Assembly (NCBI RefSeq): GCF_006440675.2
Contig: NZ_CP083951.1
Span: 2,079,501 to 2,143,500, forward strand
Source of the DNA: Mesorhizobium sp. B2-8-5
GTDB lineage: Bacteria > Pseudomonadota > Alphaproteobacteria > Rhizobiales > Rhizobiaceae
Direction of reading: 5' to 3'
Length of the DNA: 64,000 nt
Within the stretch, counting starts at the first letter, position 1. Each line of letters opens with the position of its first letter. Of this stretch, positions 16,785 to 25,355 are shown piece after piece. The notes beneath the pieces were generated by a model. It saw only the letters and a list, made by a program, of their open reading frames with translations. It was not told the origin of the DNA and did not search any database. Both the position numbers and the translations under genes were made by a program.

Positions 16785-17552
16785 ATGGAATACCTGACCA
16801 AATCGGCCGTTGCGGCCACCGAATTTGCCCCCTCGTCCGGACCGTCGGCTGAGCTTTTCTCCGCGGGGGAGAATGGCTCGACTGCAGTGCTTCTTGGCGC
16901 ATTTTCTTACGACGAACCGGTTTCCACTTCGCCTGAAAATGCGTTGGCGCCCTCCCTGGCCCTCCGGGCACAGGCTGGCTCGCGCGGCGCGCCGGACGAG
17001 GGAGCCGCCCAGGCGCCTGCCTTCGTCATCCTTGGCGAAGGCGCGGGCGACGTTGCTGCACGCGAAGCGCTGCTCGACCGCGCCATGGGGCCGAAGCGCA
17101 GGAAGAAGTCATCCGAGAAGCTGCGGCGCGGCCGCCGGCCCTCGGAAGGCCTGGCGTTTGTCGCGCGCGATCCCTCGGGCGCGGTCGTCGGCACGGTGCG
17201 GCTGTGGGATGTGAGGCTGGGCGAGGGCGGTCCGTCGGCGCTCCTGCTCGGCCCGCTCGCGGTCGAGCCGGGATTGAAGAGCGGCGGCATCGGCTCGGCG
17301 CTGATGCGGCATGCGACCGCCGAAGCCGCGCGGCTTGGCCATGGCGCGATCCTGCTCGTCGGCGACGCGCCCTATTACGGACGGTTCGGCTTCTCGGCCG
17401 ACCGCACCGGAGCGCTTGCCATGCCCGGCCCCTATGAGCGGCACCGGCTTCTGGCGCGGGAGCTGAAGGAAGGCGCGCTGGACGGCGCCACGGGCACGAT
17501 CAAGGCCGCCGGCCGCAAGATCAAGGAACAGGTGCCGGGCTTTGTCGCTTGA
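16785..17552 (+). CDS. GNAT-family N-acetyltransferase (YhbS-like) with N-terminal extension, 255 aa
   Basis: Residues from about 75 on form a YhbS-like GNAT domain. It runs from APAFVILGEGAGDVAAREALLDRAMGPKRRKKSSEKLRRG to the acetyl-CoA loop GLKSGGIGSALMRHA and the YYGRFGFS motif. The first 70 residues are low-complexity Ala/Ser/Pro-rich and not part of the fold. ATG 16785 has AAGGA 10 nt upstream; a later start cannot be excluded. The gene follows ornithine decarboxylase on the same strand; a role in acetylating polyamines is possible but unproven. Confidence 0.83.
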   Translation: MEYLTKSAVAATEFAPSSGPSAELFSAGENGSTAVLLGAFSYDEPVSTSPENALAPSLALRAQAGSRGAPDEGAAQAPAFVILGEGAGDVAAREALLDRAMGPKRRKKSSEKLRRGRRPSEGLAFVARDPSGAVVGTVRLWDVRLGEGGPSALLLGPLAVEPGLKSGGIGSALMRHATAEAARLGHGAILLVGDAPYYGRFGFSADRTGALAMPGPYERHRLLARELKEGALDGATGTIKAAGRKIKEQVPGFVA

Positions 17553-17564
17553 GTCTTTGTTTTC

Positions 17565-17605
17565 ACGCAATTCCGGACGGAAAACCGCTACGCACTTTTC
17601 CTGGA
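17565..17605. repeat. Dispersed intergenic repeat, copy B
   Basis: ACGCAATTCCGGACGGAAAA followed by CCGCTACGCACTTTTCCTGG, nearly identical to copies at 3671 and 32081. It abuts the terminator hairpin at 17605. Confidence 0.8.
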
Positions 17606-17631
17606 AAACGCCGCCCATCGGGCGGCGTTTT
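17605..17631. terminator. Bidirectional Rho-independent terminator
   Basis: A 12-bp perfect stem AAAACGCCGCCC/GGGCGGCGTTTT with a 3-nt ATC loop. It lies between the + GNAT gene and the convergent - SCP2 gene, with A- and T-rich flanks serving both directions. Confidence 0.9.
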
Positions 17632-17646
17632 GCTTTTTGCGAAAGG

Positions 17647-17931
17647 TCAGCCGAGCAGCTGGCTGAGCGCCATGGCGACGGTCATGTCGCCTTCGACCTT
17701 CAGCTTGCCGGCCATGAAGGCCATGGTCGGGTTGAGGTCGCCGGCAATCAGCGAATCCAGATCATCGAGCGACAGCTTGATCGTGCAGTCGGCCGGCGCG
17801 TCGGTGGTCGAGACGGTCGCGCCGTCGATGACGATGACGCCGTCGCTGCCAGTGTCGAACTTGACGGAATGCTCGAAGCCGGCGCTTGCCACGCGCGACT
17901 TGATCTTGTCGGCAATCTCCTGAACGCCCAT
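17647..17931 (-). CDS. SCP2 sterol-binding domain protein, 94 aa
   Basis: A stand-alone SCP2 domain: IADKIKSRV helix, strands VKFDTGSDGVIVIDG, the DCTIKLSLDDLDSLIAGDLNPTMAFMAGKLKVEGD signature and AMALSQLLG C-terminal helix. Such small proteins bind fatty acyl chains or other lipids in the cytoplasm. The start MGVQ follows GAGGAGA. It is a single-gene unit with its own promoter whose -35 region lies within a perfect palindrome (18035-18052). Confidence 0.92.
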   Translation of the reverse strand: MGVQEIADKIKSRVASAGFEHSVKFDTGSDGVIVIDGATVSTTDAPADCTIKLSLDDLDSLIAGDLNPTMAFMAGKLKVEGDMTVAMALSQLLG

Positions 17932-18021
17932 GGCGGTTCTCCTCGTTGGTTGCGTTGACGCGCACCGGCGCTTGGCCGCTGGGCGAGGTAGACGCGCCGC
18001 GCTCCAGCGCGACCACAGGCG

Positions 18022-18052
18022 CATATAGCTTCGAGTTGACGTTAACGTCAAC
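18022..18052 (-). promoter_or_regulatory. Promoter and palindromic operator of the SCP2 gene
   Basis: GTTGACGTT/AACGTCAAC at 18035-18052 is an 18-bp perfect palindrome. Read on the minus strand it contains a -35 hexamer TTGACG; TATATG follows at 18 nt spacing (18027-18022). A repressor bound here would block the -35. The TTGACGTTAACGTCAA type resembles sites of MerR-family regulators of acyl-CoA metabolism in alphaproteobacteria (from memory). Confidence 0.7.
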
Positions 18053-18122
18053 GCGGTCACCTTGCGTCATATCGCGTAGGGAACTGGGCCATGCCCGTCG
18101 CCGCCGGACGGCGGCCAGGCGG

Positions 18123-18653
18123 TCAATGCTCCGGCGCTGCCTGGAAGGGCTTGGTCATCGCCGCCGCGGTTTCGCCGGCATTCCTGCGGCGGCGAAGCGC
18201 GTTGTCGCGGATATCGTCCTTGGAGAGAAAATTGACCTGGTCGATCAGCACCTCGTGCACCAGCTCGACGCCGACCCGGCTGTTGATGGTGTCTCGGATC
18301 GACTTGCGGAAGACGTCGAGATCGATCGATTCCTTCTTGGTGAAATCGATCTGCGGGTTGGAATAGAGATAGGAATAGACTTGGTCGGTCATCAGCGCCT
18401 GCGCCGGGACCGACAGCTTCTTTATTTGTTCCGGCTCCACCGTGTAGACCAGCTTGGTGAGGAAATAGCCGTCGATCGTGCCGTCGCGTAGCAACGGCAC
18501 CGAGATCATGTCGGTCTTGACGTAGTCGAGGCCGCCCAGCATCGGCTTCGGCGGTTCGGCCGTGCCGCGCTGGCCGGCCGCCTGGAAGGAATAGAAGACC
18601 GCGCCGAGCGTCACGGCGCAGATCCACAGCGCGGCGGCGATGAACTTTATCAC
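18123..18653 (-). CDS. Single-pass membrane protein at end of the flagellar operon, FliL-like, 176 aa
   Basis: GTG 18653 is preceded by AAGGAC at 8 nt; the product begins MIKFIAAALWICAVTLGAVFY, one transmembrane helix. The periplasmic part has the layout of FliL/stomatin-like domains: a strand-rich YFLTKLVYTVEPEQIKKL, then DLDVFRKSIRDTINSRVGVELVHEVLIDQVNFL, with the typical helix followed by a strand. A normal fliL lies at 54818-55312, so this would be a second, divergent copy. It is the last gene of the flhA-fliR unit. The FliL assignment is an inference. Confidence 0.7.
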   Translation of the reverse strand: MIKFIAAALWICAVTLGAVFYSFQAAGQRGTAEPPKPMLGGLDYVKTDMISVPLLRDGTIDGYFLTKLVYTVEPEQIKKLSVPAQALMTDQVYSYLYSNPQIDFTKKESIDLDVFRKSIRDTINSRVGVELVHEVLIDQVNFLSKDDIRDNALRRRRNAGETAAAMTKPFQAAPEH

Positions 18654-18684
18654 CGGGTCTGTCCTTGCGCCTTGATCATCTTTG

Positions 18685-19104
18685 TCAGGCTCGCGCCATT
18701 CCGAACTCGCCGGCCGAATAGGTGCCGTCGGCATCGGCGCGCTGGATGGCGTTCCTCAGAAGCGTGGCGACCTCGTTGACCGCGTTGAGATGGGCGAGGA
18801 TCGCCGCCTCGTTCCTGGCCAGCTTCTGGCGCAGCCGCAGCAGGCCTTCGCGATGCTGCTCGAGGAATTCGATCTCGTTGGCGCCCTTCAAGGCGCGGTT
18901 CAGCTCGTAGAGGTATCGGCTCTTGCGCGCGTTCGAGGCCTTGAGGTCATAGGCCGTTCCGCTGCGGATGCCGGCGGTCTCCTCGTCCACGACTTCCTCG
19001 ATGCGGCCGATGATGGCGGCGAGGTTGCCGGGTCGTGCGGCGGCGGGCGCCTCCATTGCGTTGGTGCGTGCGGGAAGGTTGGAAAGGTCCGTTTGGTCGG
19101 CCAT
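18685..19104 (-). CDS. FlgN-like flagellar export chaperone, 139 aa
   Basis: All-helical, coiled-coil-like protein (IIGRIEEVVDEETAGIRSGTAYDLKASNARKSRYLYELNRALKGAN... RLRQKLARNEAAILAHLNAVNEVATLLRNAI). Size, helical content and location directly after the rod-binding gene fit FlgN, the export chaperone of the hook-filament junction proteins FlgK and FlgL, both encoded in this window. Sequence similarity to enteric FlgN is weak, so position carries much of the weight. Confidence 0.7.
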   Translation of the reverse strand: MADQTDLSNLPARTNAMEAPAAARPGNLAAIIGRIEEVVDEETAGIRSGTAYDLKASNARKSRYLYELNRALKGANEIEFLEQHREGLLRLRQKLARNEAAILAHLNAVNEVATLLRNAIQRADADGTYSAGEFGMARA

Positions 19105-19112
19105 GTAGGTCC

Positions 19113-19682
19113 CTAGATCTTGATGTCCGTTTTTATGGTTGTGTCGTCGCCGGTCATCGACCGTGCGGCTTTGCGCTCAAGCTCCTCGATCATCGAGGTC
19201 GAAAGCCGGGTCTGCTGGTCGATCTCGGCTTTCTGCTGCCCCCCGGCAACAGGGCCAACCGGCACCTTGTGCTTGCCGTCGAGATAATGGTCGGCGAGCA
19301 TCGATTTGGCGATGCCGATGCCGCCATGCGCGGCCATGACATCGGCCACCTTTTCGGCCAGCTGCGACTTCCACATGTCGCCGGCCAGGCCCTTGCCGTA
19401 AACGCCCTCGGTGTCCTTGGGCATCATGTTCTGGATGAAGGTCGTCAGCACCATCGCCTCGAAGCGCTGGAACTTCTTCGCCGGATTGGCGGCTTCCGCC
19501 TTGTCGGCCGCCGCGCGCGAGAGGATGGAGCCGGCATCGACCGTCGCGGATGGATCGAGAGCGAAGGGTGCCGAGGCGCCATTCGCTCTTCTCGCGAGCG
19601 TCGCGCGCGCTGTCTCGACATCGGCCGGTTCCGCTGCGCGGGCAACGTCCATGACGATGTCGCTGGGTGGGGAAATGGCCAA
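19113..19682 (-). CDS. flgJ: Flagellar rod-binding protein FlgJ (N-terminal type, no muramidase domain)
   Basis: Contains the rod-binding signature KKFQRFEAMVLTTFIQNMMPKDTEGVYGKGLAGDMWKSQLAEKVADVMAAHGGIGIAKSML. The glucosaminidase domain of enteric FlgJ is missing, as is normal in alphaproteobacteria; the separate transglycosylase gene at 44345 may provide that activity. The start is TTG 19682 (MAISPPSDIVMD), with GGGCGGA upstream; ATG 19652 lacks a site. It is followed 8 nt later by the FlgN-like gene. Confidence 0.87.
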   Translation of the reverse strand: MAISPPSDIVMDVARAAEPADVETARATLARRANGASAPFALDPSATVDAGSILSRAAADKAEAANPAKKFQRFEAMVLTTFIQNMMPKDTEGVYGKGLAGDMWKSQLAEKVADVMAAHGGIGIAKSMLADHYLDGKHKVPVGPVAGGQQKAEIDQQTRLSTSMIEELERKAARSMTGDDTTIKTDIKI

Positions 19683-19753
19683 GAAAGTCCGCCCTTTGCC
19701 GGTTTTGTCATCCGCACAATGACTGAACAAGCTTGTGGCAGGCTTGCGGGAGG

Positions 19754-20140
19754 TCAGCCTTCGTCCACTCGCTTCTGCGTGATGAGATCGAGCCGCTCGC
19801 GATCAGAGCGCTCGCGCTCGTCGCGGCGGCGCACGTCCTTGTAGGCACGCTCGACCATATTGGTGCGCGCCGTCGCGGTGGCGATCAACGCGGCTTCCTG
19901 GCGGGCGTCTTCCAGGTTCTTTTTCTGGCGCTCGAGCGCGCCGGTGATGCGGCGATGATAGATTTCCGGAAAGAGAGCGCCCAGCGAGGCGCCGGTGTCG
20001 AAACGCTCGATCAGGTCCCTGGCCTCAGCTTCGGCCTTGACGGCGGCGGCGAGGAAGCCGGCATGGCGGGTTTCGTGCAGGACTTTCAACTGCTCCTGCA
20101 CCTTGACCAGTTTCTTCAGGCGGTCCTTTCGCGCGGTCAT
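19754..20140 (-). CDS. fliJ: FliJ-like coiled-coil flagellar export protein, 128 aa
   Basis: A short, highly charged, fully helical protein (RKDRLKKLVKVQEQLKVLHETRHAGFLAAAVKAEAEARDLIERF ... RRRDERERSDRERLDLITQKRVDEG), the layout of FliJ/YscO stalk proteins of the type III export ATPase. The ATG is just before the fliR stop in a TAGCCATG arrangement, so translation is coupled to fliR. fliI lies far away at 61183, which is usual for rhizobia. Sequence alone gives only a weak family match. Confidence 0.65.
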   Translation of the reverse strand: MTARKDRLKKLVKVQEQLKVLHETRHAGFLAAAVKAEAEARDLIERFDTGASLGALFPEIYHRRITGALERQKKNLEDARQEAALIATATARTNMVERAYKDVRRRDERERSDRERLDLITQKRVDEG

Positions 20141-20142
20141 GG

Positions 20143-20895
20143 CTATCTCGCCAGCGTGAGGTCGACGAAGCCGTCGACGAACAGCGACAGCAAGGTGCCG
20201 ACCGCGAAATAGAAGATGATCATTCCGCCGGCGATGACGAAGGGCAGCGAGATGAAATAGACCGGGATCTGCGGCGTCAGCTTGTTGACGAAGCCGATCG
20301 TCAGATTGACCAGGATGGCATAGGCGACGAAAGGGCTGCCGAGCCGAATGACCAGGAAGAAGGCGTCCGACACGGTGTCGGTGACGTCGACCAGCGCCGC
20401 CTGCGGGTTGAAGAACACGTTGACCGGAGCGACCTGATAGGAGGCGACGAGCGCCTTGACGATCTCGTGGTCGAAGTCGAAGACGAAGAGCAGGAGCAGC
20501 GCCGAGAACGAGATGATGGCGGCGAGCGCCGCCTGCGGTTCCGGCTCCTCGATCGCCGGCCCGCCCGAGCCGCCATAGCCGATCAGCATAGCGATGGCCG
20601 AGCCCATGAAACGCAGCGCCTCCATGTAGAGCCTGGTCATGGCCCCAATCAGCCCGCCGACCAGGAGCTCGGAGACGATCATCGGCGCCAGGACCTGCGG
20701 GCGCGGATCGACGAACGGGTAGATGCGGTCCCACAGGAAAGCGAGCAGGCCGCCGGTAGCGGCGAGCGAAACGAACAGCCGGATCTGCAGCGGCACGCGG
20801 GCGCTCGACAGGCCCGGCATCAGCATAAAGCAGGCGCCGATACGGCAGAAGGCGAGGAAGGCGGCGATGACGACGCCTTGCGAGAGCGCGTTCAC
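20143..20895 (-). CDS. fliR: Flagellar type III export protein FliR
   Basis: A 250-aa multi-spanning membrane protein with the FliR pattern: an N-terminal helix [64 protein letters not shown] and a C-terminal [25 protein letters not shown]. Together with FliP and FliQ it forms the export gate. It starts with GTG overlapping the flhA stop by 4 nt (GTGA). Confidence 0.93.
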   Translation of the reverse strand: MNALSQGVVIAAFLAFCRIGACFMLMPGLSSARVPLQIRLFVSLAATGGLLAFLWDRIYPFVDPRPQVLAPMIVSELLVGGLIGAMTRLYMEALRFMGSAIAMLIGYGGSGGPAIEEPEPQAALAAIISFSALLLLFVFDFDHEIVKALVASYQVAPVNVFFNPQAALVDVTDTVSDAFFLVIRLGSPFVAYAILVNLTIGFVNKLTPQIPVYFISLPFVIAGGMIIFYFAVGTLLSLFVDGFVDLTLAR

Positions 20896-22979
20896 GAGAT
20901 GGTCCCGAGCACCTTGATCTCGACGCCCTTGGCGATCTCGACATGGCTGAGAACGGGAAGCGTCGTGAACAGCCGCTCGATGATCATGCGCACGTAGGGA
21001 CGCGCGTCGGGCGCGGTGACAAGCACGAAGCGCTCGCCCGCCTCGAGATGCTTGCGGATCGCCTTGGTGGCGTCCTGGCCGAATTCCTCGAGCTGGCGCG
21101 GATCGATATCGAACTCGCGCACCTCGCCCTTTGCGTCGCGCTTGAGGCTCTGATGGAAGGCGAGATCCCAGCGATTGCCGAGGCGTAGCACCTTGAGCGT
21201 GCCGCCTTCGGAGAGGTCGCCGCAGATCTGCTGCGCCATGCGGATGCGCACATGCTCGACGATCTGCTCGGTGCGGCGCACATGCGGCGCGATCTCGGCG
21301 ATCGCCTCGATGATCAGATGCAGGTTGCGGATCGAGACGCGCTCGGCGAGCAGCAGCTTCAGCACCGCCTGCAGGCCGGGATAGGAGATGTGCGAGGTGC
21401 AAATCTCGTCGGCGAGCTTGCGGTATTCCGGATCGAGCCGCTCCAGCAACGCCTTCATGTCCTTGTAGGACAGAAGCTGCGGCAGGTTGTTGCGGATGAC
21501 TTCCGAAAGATGGGTGAGCAGCACCGACATGTTGTCGGCGAAGGTGAAGTTCTCGCGCTTCAGGTCCTCGGCGAAGGTTTCGAGCACGGAATAGGCGCGC
21601 ATGCCGAAGGCCGGCTCGCGGATTTCCTCGCCGGGGATCTCCGGCACGCCGCGCGTGCCGAGCAGCACCATGATCTCGCCGACGCGCATCTGGTATTCAG
21701 CGACCACAGTGCCGTGCACCTTGATCTGATAGCTCTTGGGTGGGATGGCGAAGTCGTCGGCGACGCGCACCTCCGGCACCACGAAGCCATATTGCTGGGC
21801 GAATTTCTTGCGCATCTTCGACATGCGGAACACCAGTTCCTGATGCGCCACCATCAGCCTGGTCGAAAGCTGCTTGCCGATCAGAAGCTCGATCTCGGCG
21901 GTGACCAGCGAGGCCTTGACCGAGTTCTTCTCCTCCTCGACCTTGTTCGCCTTCTCCTGCGTCTTCAGGGCTTCGGCGGCGGCGCGTTCGCGGCTCTGGC
22001 GCAGCGGGATGATGTAGCCGAGGCCGGCCATGCCGCCGGCAAGCGCGAAGAAGGGGAACAGCGGAAGGCCGGGCATGAGGCCGAGGATGACCAGCAGCGA
22101 GGCCGCGACGTAGAGCGCGCGCGGATGCGCGCCGAGCTGACCGAACACTGCCTGGTTGGTTGAGCCGCGCGTGCCGCCCTTGGAGACGAGCATACCGGCA
22201 GCGAGCGAGACGATGAGCGCCGGGATCTGGGTGACGAGGCCGTCGCCGACCGACAGCTTGATGAAAACGTCGGCCGCCTGGCCAAGACCCATGCCGTGGC
22301 GCAGATAGCCGATAGCGATGCCGCCGACGATATTGATGGCAGTGATGATCAGGCCGGCGATGGCGTCGCCGCGCACGAATTTCGAGGCACCGTCCATCGA
22401 GCCGAAGAAGGAGGATTCCTCCTCCAGTTCGCGGCGGCGCAGCTGCGCCGTCTTCTCGTCGATCATGCCGGCGGAAAGGTCGGCGTCGATCGACATCTGC
22501 TTGCCGGGGATGGCGTCGAGGGTGAAACGCGCGCCGACTTCGGCGATACGGGTGGCGCCCTTGGTGATGACGATGAAGTTCACCACGATCAGGATCATGA
22601 AGACGATGAGGCCGATGACGAAGTCGCTCGACATCACCAGCTTGGAGAAACCCGAGATGACGTAGCCGGCGGCATGAGTGCCCTCGTTGCCGTGCGACAG
22701 GATCATGCGGGTGGTGGCGATGTTGAGCGACAGGCGCAGCATGGTGGCGATCAGCAGCACGGTCGGGAAGGACGAGAAGTCGAGCGGCCGCTGGATCCAC
22801 AGCGCCACCATCAGGATCAGCACCGAAAGCGCGATCGAGAAAGCAAGGCCGATATCGATGAGGAAGGCCGGGATCGGCAGGAACAGCACTGCCAGGATGA
22901 AGACGATGCCCAGCGCGAAGAAGATGTCGCGGCCGTTCTTGACCGCCAGGCCGGACGGGAGTGTTTCGCTGATCGCCAT
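20892..22979 (-). CDS. flhA: Flagellar type III export protein FlhA
   Basis: The full-length 695-aa FlhA. The first 330 residues are membrane-embedded with conserved segments [23 protein letters not shown]-type helices and [20 protein letters not shown]. The C-terminal 350 residues form the cytoplasmic ring that docks chaperone-substrate complexes. It is the first gene of the second flagellar unit, preceded by a 120-bp gap and a divergent ABM gene, so it must have its own promoter here instead of read-through from fliQ. Confidence 0.96.
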   Translation of the reverse strand: MAISETLPSGLAVKNGRDIFFALGIVFILAVLFLPIPAFLIDIGLAFSIALSVLILMVALWIQRPLDFSSFPTVLLIATMLRLSLNIATTRMILSHGNEGTHAAGYVISGFSKLVMSSDFVIGLIVFMILIVVNFIVITKGATRIAEVGARFTLDAIPGKQMSIDADLSAGMIDEKTAQLRRRELEEESSFFGSMDGASKFVRGDAIAGLIITAINIVGGIAIGYLRHGMGLGQAADVFIKLSVGDGLVTQIPALIVSLAAGMLVSKGGTRGSTNQAVFGQLGAHPRALYVAASLLVILGLMPGLPLFPFFALAGGMAGLGYIIPLRQSRERAAAEALKTQEKANKVEEEKNSVKASLVTAEIELLIGKQLSTRLMVAHQELVFRMSKMRKKFAQQYGFVVPEVRVADDFAIPPKSYQIKVHGTVVAEYQMRVGEIMVLLGTRGVPEIPGEEIREPAFGMRAYSVLETFAEDLKRENFTFADNMSVLLTHLSEVIRNNLPQLLSYKDMKALLERLDPEYRKLADEICTSHISYPGLQAVLKLLLAERVSIRNLHLIIEAIAEIAPHVRRTEQIVEHVRIRMAQQICGDLSEGGTLKVLRLGNRWDLAFHQSLKRDAKGEVREFDIDPRQLEEFGQDATKAIRKHLEAGERFVLVTAPDARPYVRMIIERLFTTLPVLSHVEIAKGVEIKVLGTIS

Positions 22980-23099
22980 ATCGTTCCCAAATCAAGAGCC
23001 GCCACGCACAGGGCAGGCCCTTGACCGTAACCCTCCAAGCTTGCGCGAAGGTGGGAGAGTGGCTACGGGACCTGCCACGATCTTGCGAAAGGATGGCAG

Positions 23100-23399
23100 A
23101 TGCTCCTGATCACCGGCACGATCCGGCTCCCAGCCGACAGGCTCGACCAGGCAAAGCCAGCCATGCAACGCATGATCCTGGCGAGCCGTGCCGAACCGGG
23201 CTGCCTCGGCTATTCCTACGCGCAGGACGTGCTGGATGCCGGGCTCATCCATGTCTCGGAGGCCTGGAGCGACCGCGCAGCGCTCGAGGCGCATTTCAAA
23301 TCGGCGCATATCGCCGAATGGCGCGCGAGCTGGGCGGAACTCGGCATCGGCGACCGCAAGCTCACGCTTTATGAAACGGACGGCGGCGCGCCGACCTGA
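23100..23399 (+). CDS. Antibiotic biosynthesis monooxygenase (ABM) domain protein, 99 aa
   Basis: A small dimeric alpha-beta barrel type protein: LLITGTIRLPADRLDQAKPAMQRMILASRAEPGCLGYSYAQDV, then VSEAWSDRAALEAHFKSAHIAEW. ABM proteins act as cofactor-free monooxygenases or simply as dimeric stress proteins. ATG 23100 follows AAAGGATGGCAG. Divergent from flhA, convergent with marR. The substrate is unknown. Confidence 0.87.
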   Translation: MLLITGTIRLPADRLDQAKPAMQRMILASRAEPGCLGYSYAQDVLDAGLIHVSEAWSDRAALEAHFKSAHIAEWRASWAELGIGDRKLTLYETDGGAPT

Positions 23400-23412
23400 T
23401 CGTCAGAGGCAT

Positions 23413-23886
23413 TTACGGCTGTGCCGCATCCGCGGTCGCGACGGCGACCAGCCAGCGCCGCACGGCGCGCTCCTCCTCGGCGGAGAGGCCGGCGGTGAGT
23501 TCGCCTTCCAATTTGTAAACCCGCTCACGGCATTTCTTCAGCAAGGCGCGGCCGCTGTCCGAAAGGTCGAGATGCTGGATACGGCCGTGGACGGCATGGG
23601 GCCGGCGGAGGAGGGAACCGGCCTTTTCCAGATTGCCGACAATCACGCTCACCGTCTGCGGCGTCAGCACCGCGAGCCGGGCCAGATCGGCATTGGATAG
23701 GCCGGGATAGGCCGAGATCATGGTGAGGGCCGCGAACTGCGCCTGTGTCACGCCGAATTCATCCAGCGCCCGCTCCACCTTCAGGCGGTAGGCGCCAGCC
23801 GCTTGGCGCAGCAGATAGCCCAGATAGCCTTGCTCGCCGCGCTTGCCTTCACCGGCGGACGGAATGGATGGATTCCCCTTGCGCAT
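23413..23886 (-). CDS. MarR-family transcriptional regulator, 157 aa
   Basis: Winged-helix MarR protein: LGYLLRQAAGAYRLKVERALDEFGVTQAQFAALTMISAYPGLSNADLARLAVLTPQTVSVIVGNLEKAGSLLRR, then the wing and the dimerisation helix. Its promoter region overlaps an inverted repeat shared with the divergent epimerase gene at 23949, so it probably represses that gene and the cupin that follows. Confidence 0.9.
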   Translation of the reverse strand: MRKGNPSIPSAGEGKRGEQGYLGYLLRQAAGAYRLKVERALDEFGVTQAQFAALTMISAYPGLSNADLARLAVLTPQTVSVIVGNLEKAGSLLRRPHAVHGRIQHLDLSDSGRALLKKCRERVYKLEGELTAGLSAEEERAVRRWLVAVATADAAQP

Positions 23887-23927
23887 AATATCATAGCTCT
23901 TATATGTTGTTCGTATTCTGATATTAT
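23885..23927. promoter_or_regulatory. Candidate MarR operator between marR and epimerase genes
   Basis: Inverted arms ATAATATCA (23885-23893) and TGATATTAT (23919-23927) bracket an AT-rich 25-bp centre in an otherwise GC-rich region. The left arm covers the marR start codon. This is the kind of site MarR proteins use for autorepression; binding is not shown. Confidence 0.4.
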
Positions 23928-23948
23928 CGCGTCAAGGAGCGAAAGACG

Positions 23949-24676
23949 ATGGGCTATCGCATTTTTCTTGCGGGCGCCTCGGGCGCGATAGGCCGCCGGT
24001 TGGTGCCGCAGCTGGTGACGGCCGGGCATGGGGTGACGGCGACGACGCGTCAGGCGGCAAAAGCAGAAGATATTCGAGCGCTCGGCGCCGATCCGGTGGT
24101 GGTCGATGTGTTCGATGCGAGCGGGTTGCGCGCGGCTGTCTTGGCGGCAAAGCCGGAGATCGTCATCCACCAGCTCACGGACCTCCCGGCCGGGCTCGAT
24201 CCATCGAAAATGGCCGAGGCAATCGCTCGGAACGCCCGCATACGCGATGAAGGAACCCGTAACCTCGTCGAAGCGGCGAAGGCTGCCGGTGCGAAGCGGC
24301 TGGTCGCGCAAAGCATCGCCTGGGCCTACGCGCCGGGACCCGAGCCACACGACGAAACCGATCCTTTGGACAGTGGCGCGGAAGGCGGCCGGGCCGTCAG
24401 CGTTGGCGGCGTCATTGCGCTGGAGAAGCATGTGCTCGGCGCCTCGCCGATTGCCGGCATCGTGCTGCGCTACGGTCATCTCTACGGGCCAGGCACCGGC
24501 GCGGCAGCCGCCGCGGACCCGGCGGTGCATGTCGATGCCGCCGCCAACGCGGCTCTGCTTGCCGTCGAGCGGGAACGCAGGGCGCCTTCAATGTCGCGGA
24601 GCCGAACGGCCATATCACGACCGACAAGGCTCTCGCCGAGCTCGGCTGGCGCGCCGGCTTTCGCCTGGCCGAGTAA
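23949..24676 (+). pseudogene. NAD-dependent epimerase/dehydratase, frameshifted near its 3' end
   Basis: The N-terminal MGYRIFLAGASGAIGRRLVPQL is a clear NAD-binding motif and the fold continues to VHVDAAANAALLAVER. At the GGG of 24571-24573 the frame breaks. The expected tail (FNVAEPNGHITTDKALAELG, ending RLAE then TAA at 24674) is in another frame and would be restored by one added G. Without correction the reading frame runs to 24800 in unrelated residues and overlaps the next gene. This is either a sequencing error or a recent 1-nt deletion. Probably repressed by the divergent MarR. Confidence 0.8.
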
Positions 24677-24693
24677 GCGAGGGAGTTGCCGTC

Positions 24694-25197
24694 ATGATCG
24701 AAGACGTTTCTTCACGCGGCCTGATCGGCGTCGCCGCCATCGCTGCGGGGTTGCTTGGCATGGCCGTAGTCCAGAGCAACAAGGCATCCACCGTCGCTGA
24801 CGAAATGGGCGCGTATGTTCACATGATGGGGGCTGATGCCGGGGAGGGGGCGACGGCGCGTCCGACCACCACGGTGAACCCGCTCTCCTGCGAAAAGCTG
24901 CCGAATGTGCCTGGGCATTCGATCACCACGGCGCTGGTCGAGTTTCCGCCCAATGCCTATACGCCGCGACATCGCCATCCCGGTTCCGTCACGGCCTTCG
25001 TCATCAAGGGAGCGCTGCGTTCGCAGATGGAAGGCGGACCGGCTGTTACTTACAGTCAAGGCCAGACCTGGTTCGAAGCGCCAGGCGCGATCCATTCTTT
25101 CGCCGAGAATGCCAGCGCCACCGAGCCGGCGGAACTGCTGGCGATCTTCGTCGCGGAGGACGACTGCGGCCCGCTGACCATTCCGTTAACTGACTAA
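24694..25197 (+). CDS. Membrane-anchored cupin-domain protein, 167 aa
   Basis: Residues 9-28 (GLIGVAAIAAGLLGMAVVQS) form a signal anchor. The cupin domain follows, with metal-ligand motif 1 PRHRHPGSVTAFVIKGALRSQMEGG and motif 2 APGAIHSFAENAS. The start at 24694 has GCGAGGGAG upstream, 17 nt after the restored epimerase stop, so the two form an operon. Cupins of this type are often attached to small redox or detoxification units. The role is unknown. Confidence 0.85.
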   Translation: MIEDVSSRGLIGVAAIAAGLLGMAVVQSNKASTVADEMGAYVHMMGADAGEGATARPTTTVNPLSCEKLPNVPGHSITTALVEFPPNAYTPRHRHPGSVTAFVIKGALRSQMEGGPAVTYSQGQTWFEAPGAIHSFAENASATEPAELLAIFVAEDDCGPLTIPLTD

Positions 25198-25355
25198 ATC
25201 TATCGCCTTTATCGCGGCGGCAAGCGTTCTTAACGCTAATTCGCACAACGCCAAAATGGCGCCACAAGCGGTCGGCATTGCGGTTGCCACGCAAGGCCGC
25301 CGCGCGTATCAGGCACGGCAGTTGTTTATCTTTCGCATACCGGCGAGCCGTTCCG

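Noticed and set aside
24571..24573. Programmed frameshift in the epimerase gene
   Set aside because: No slippery heptamer or downstream structure is visible; a 1-nt loss in a G run is simpler.
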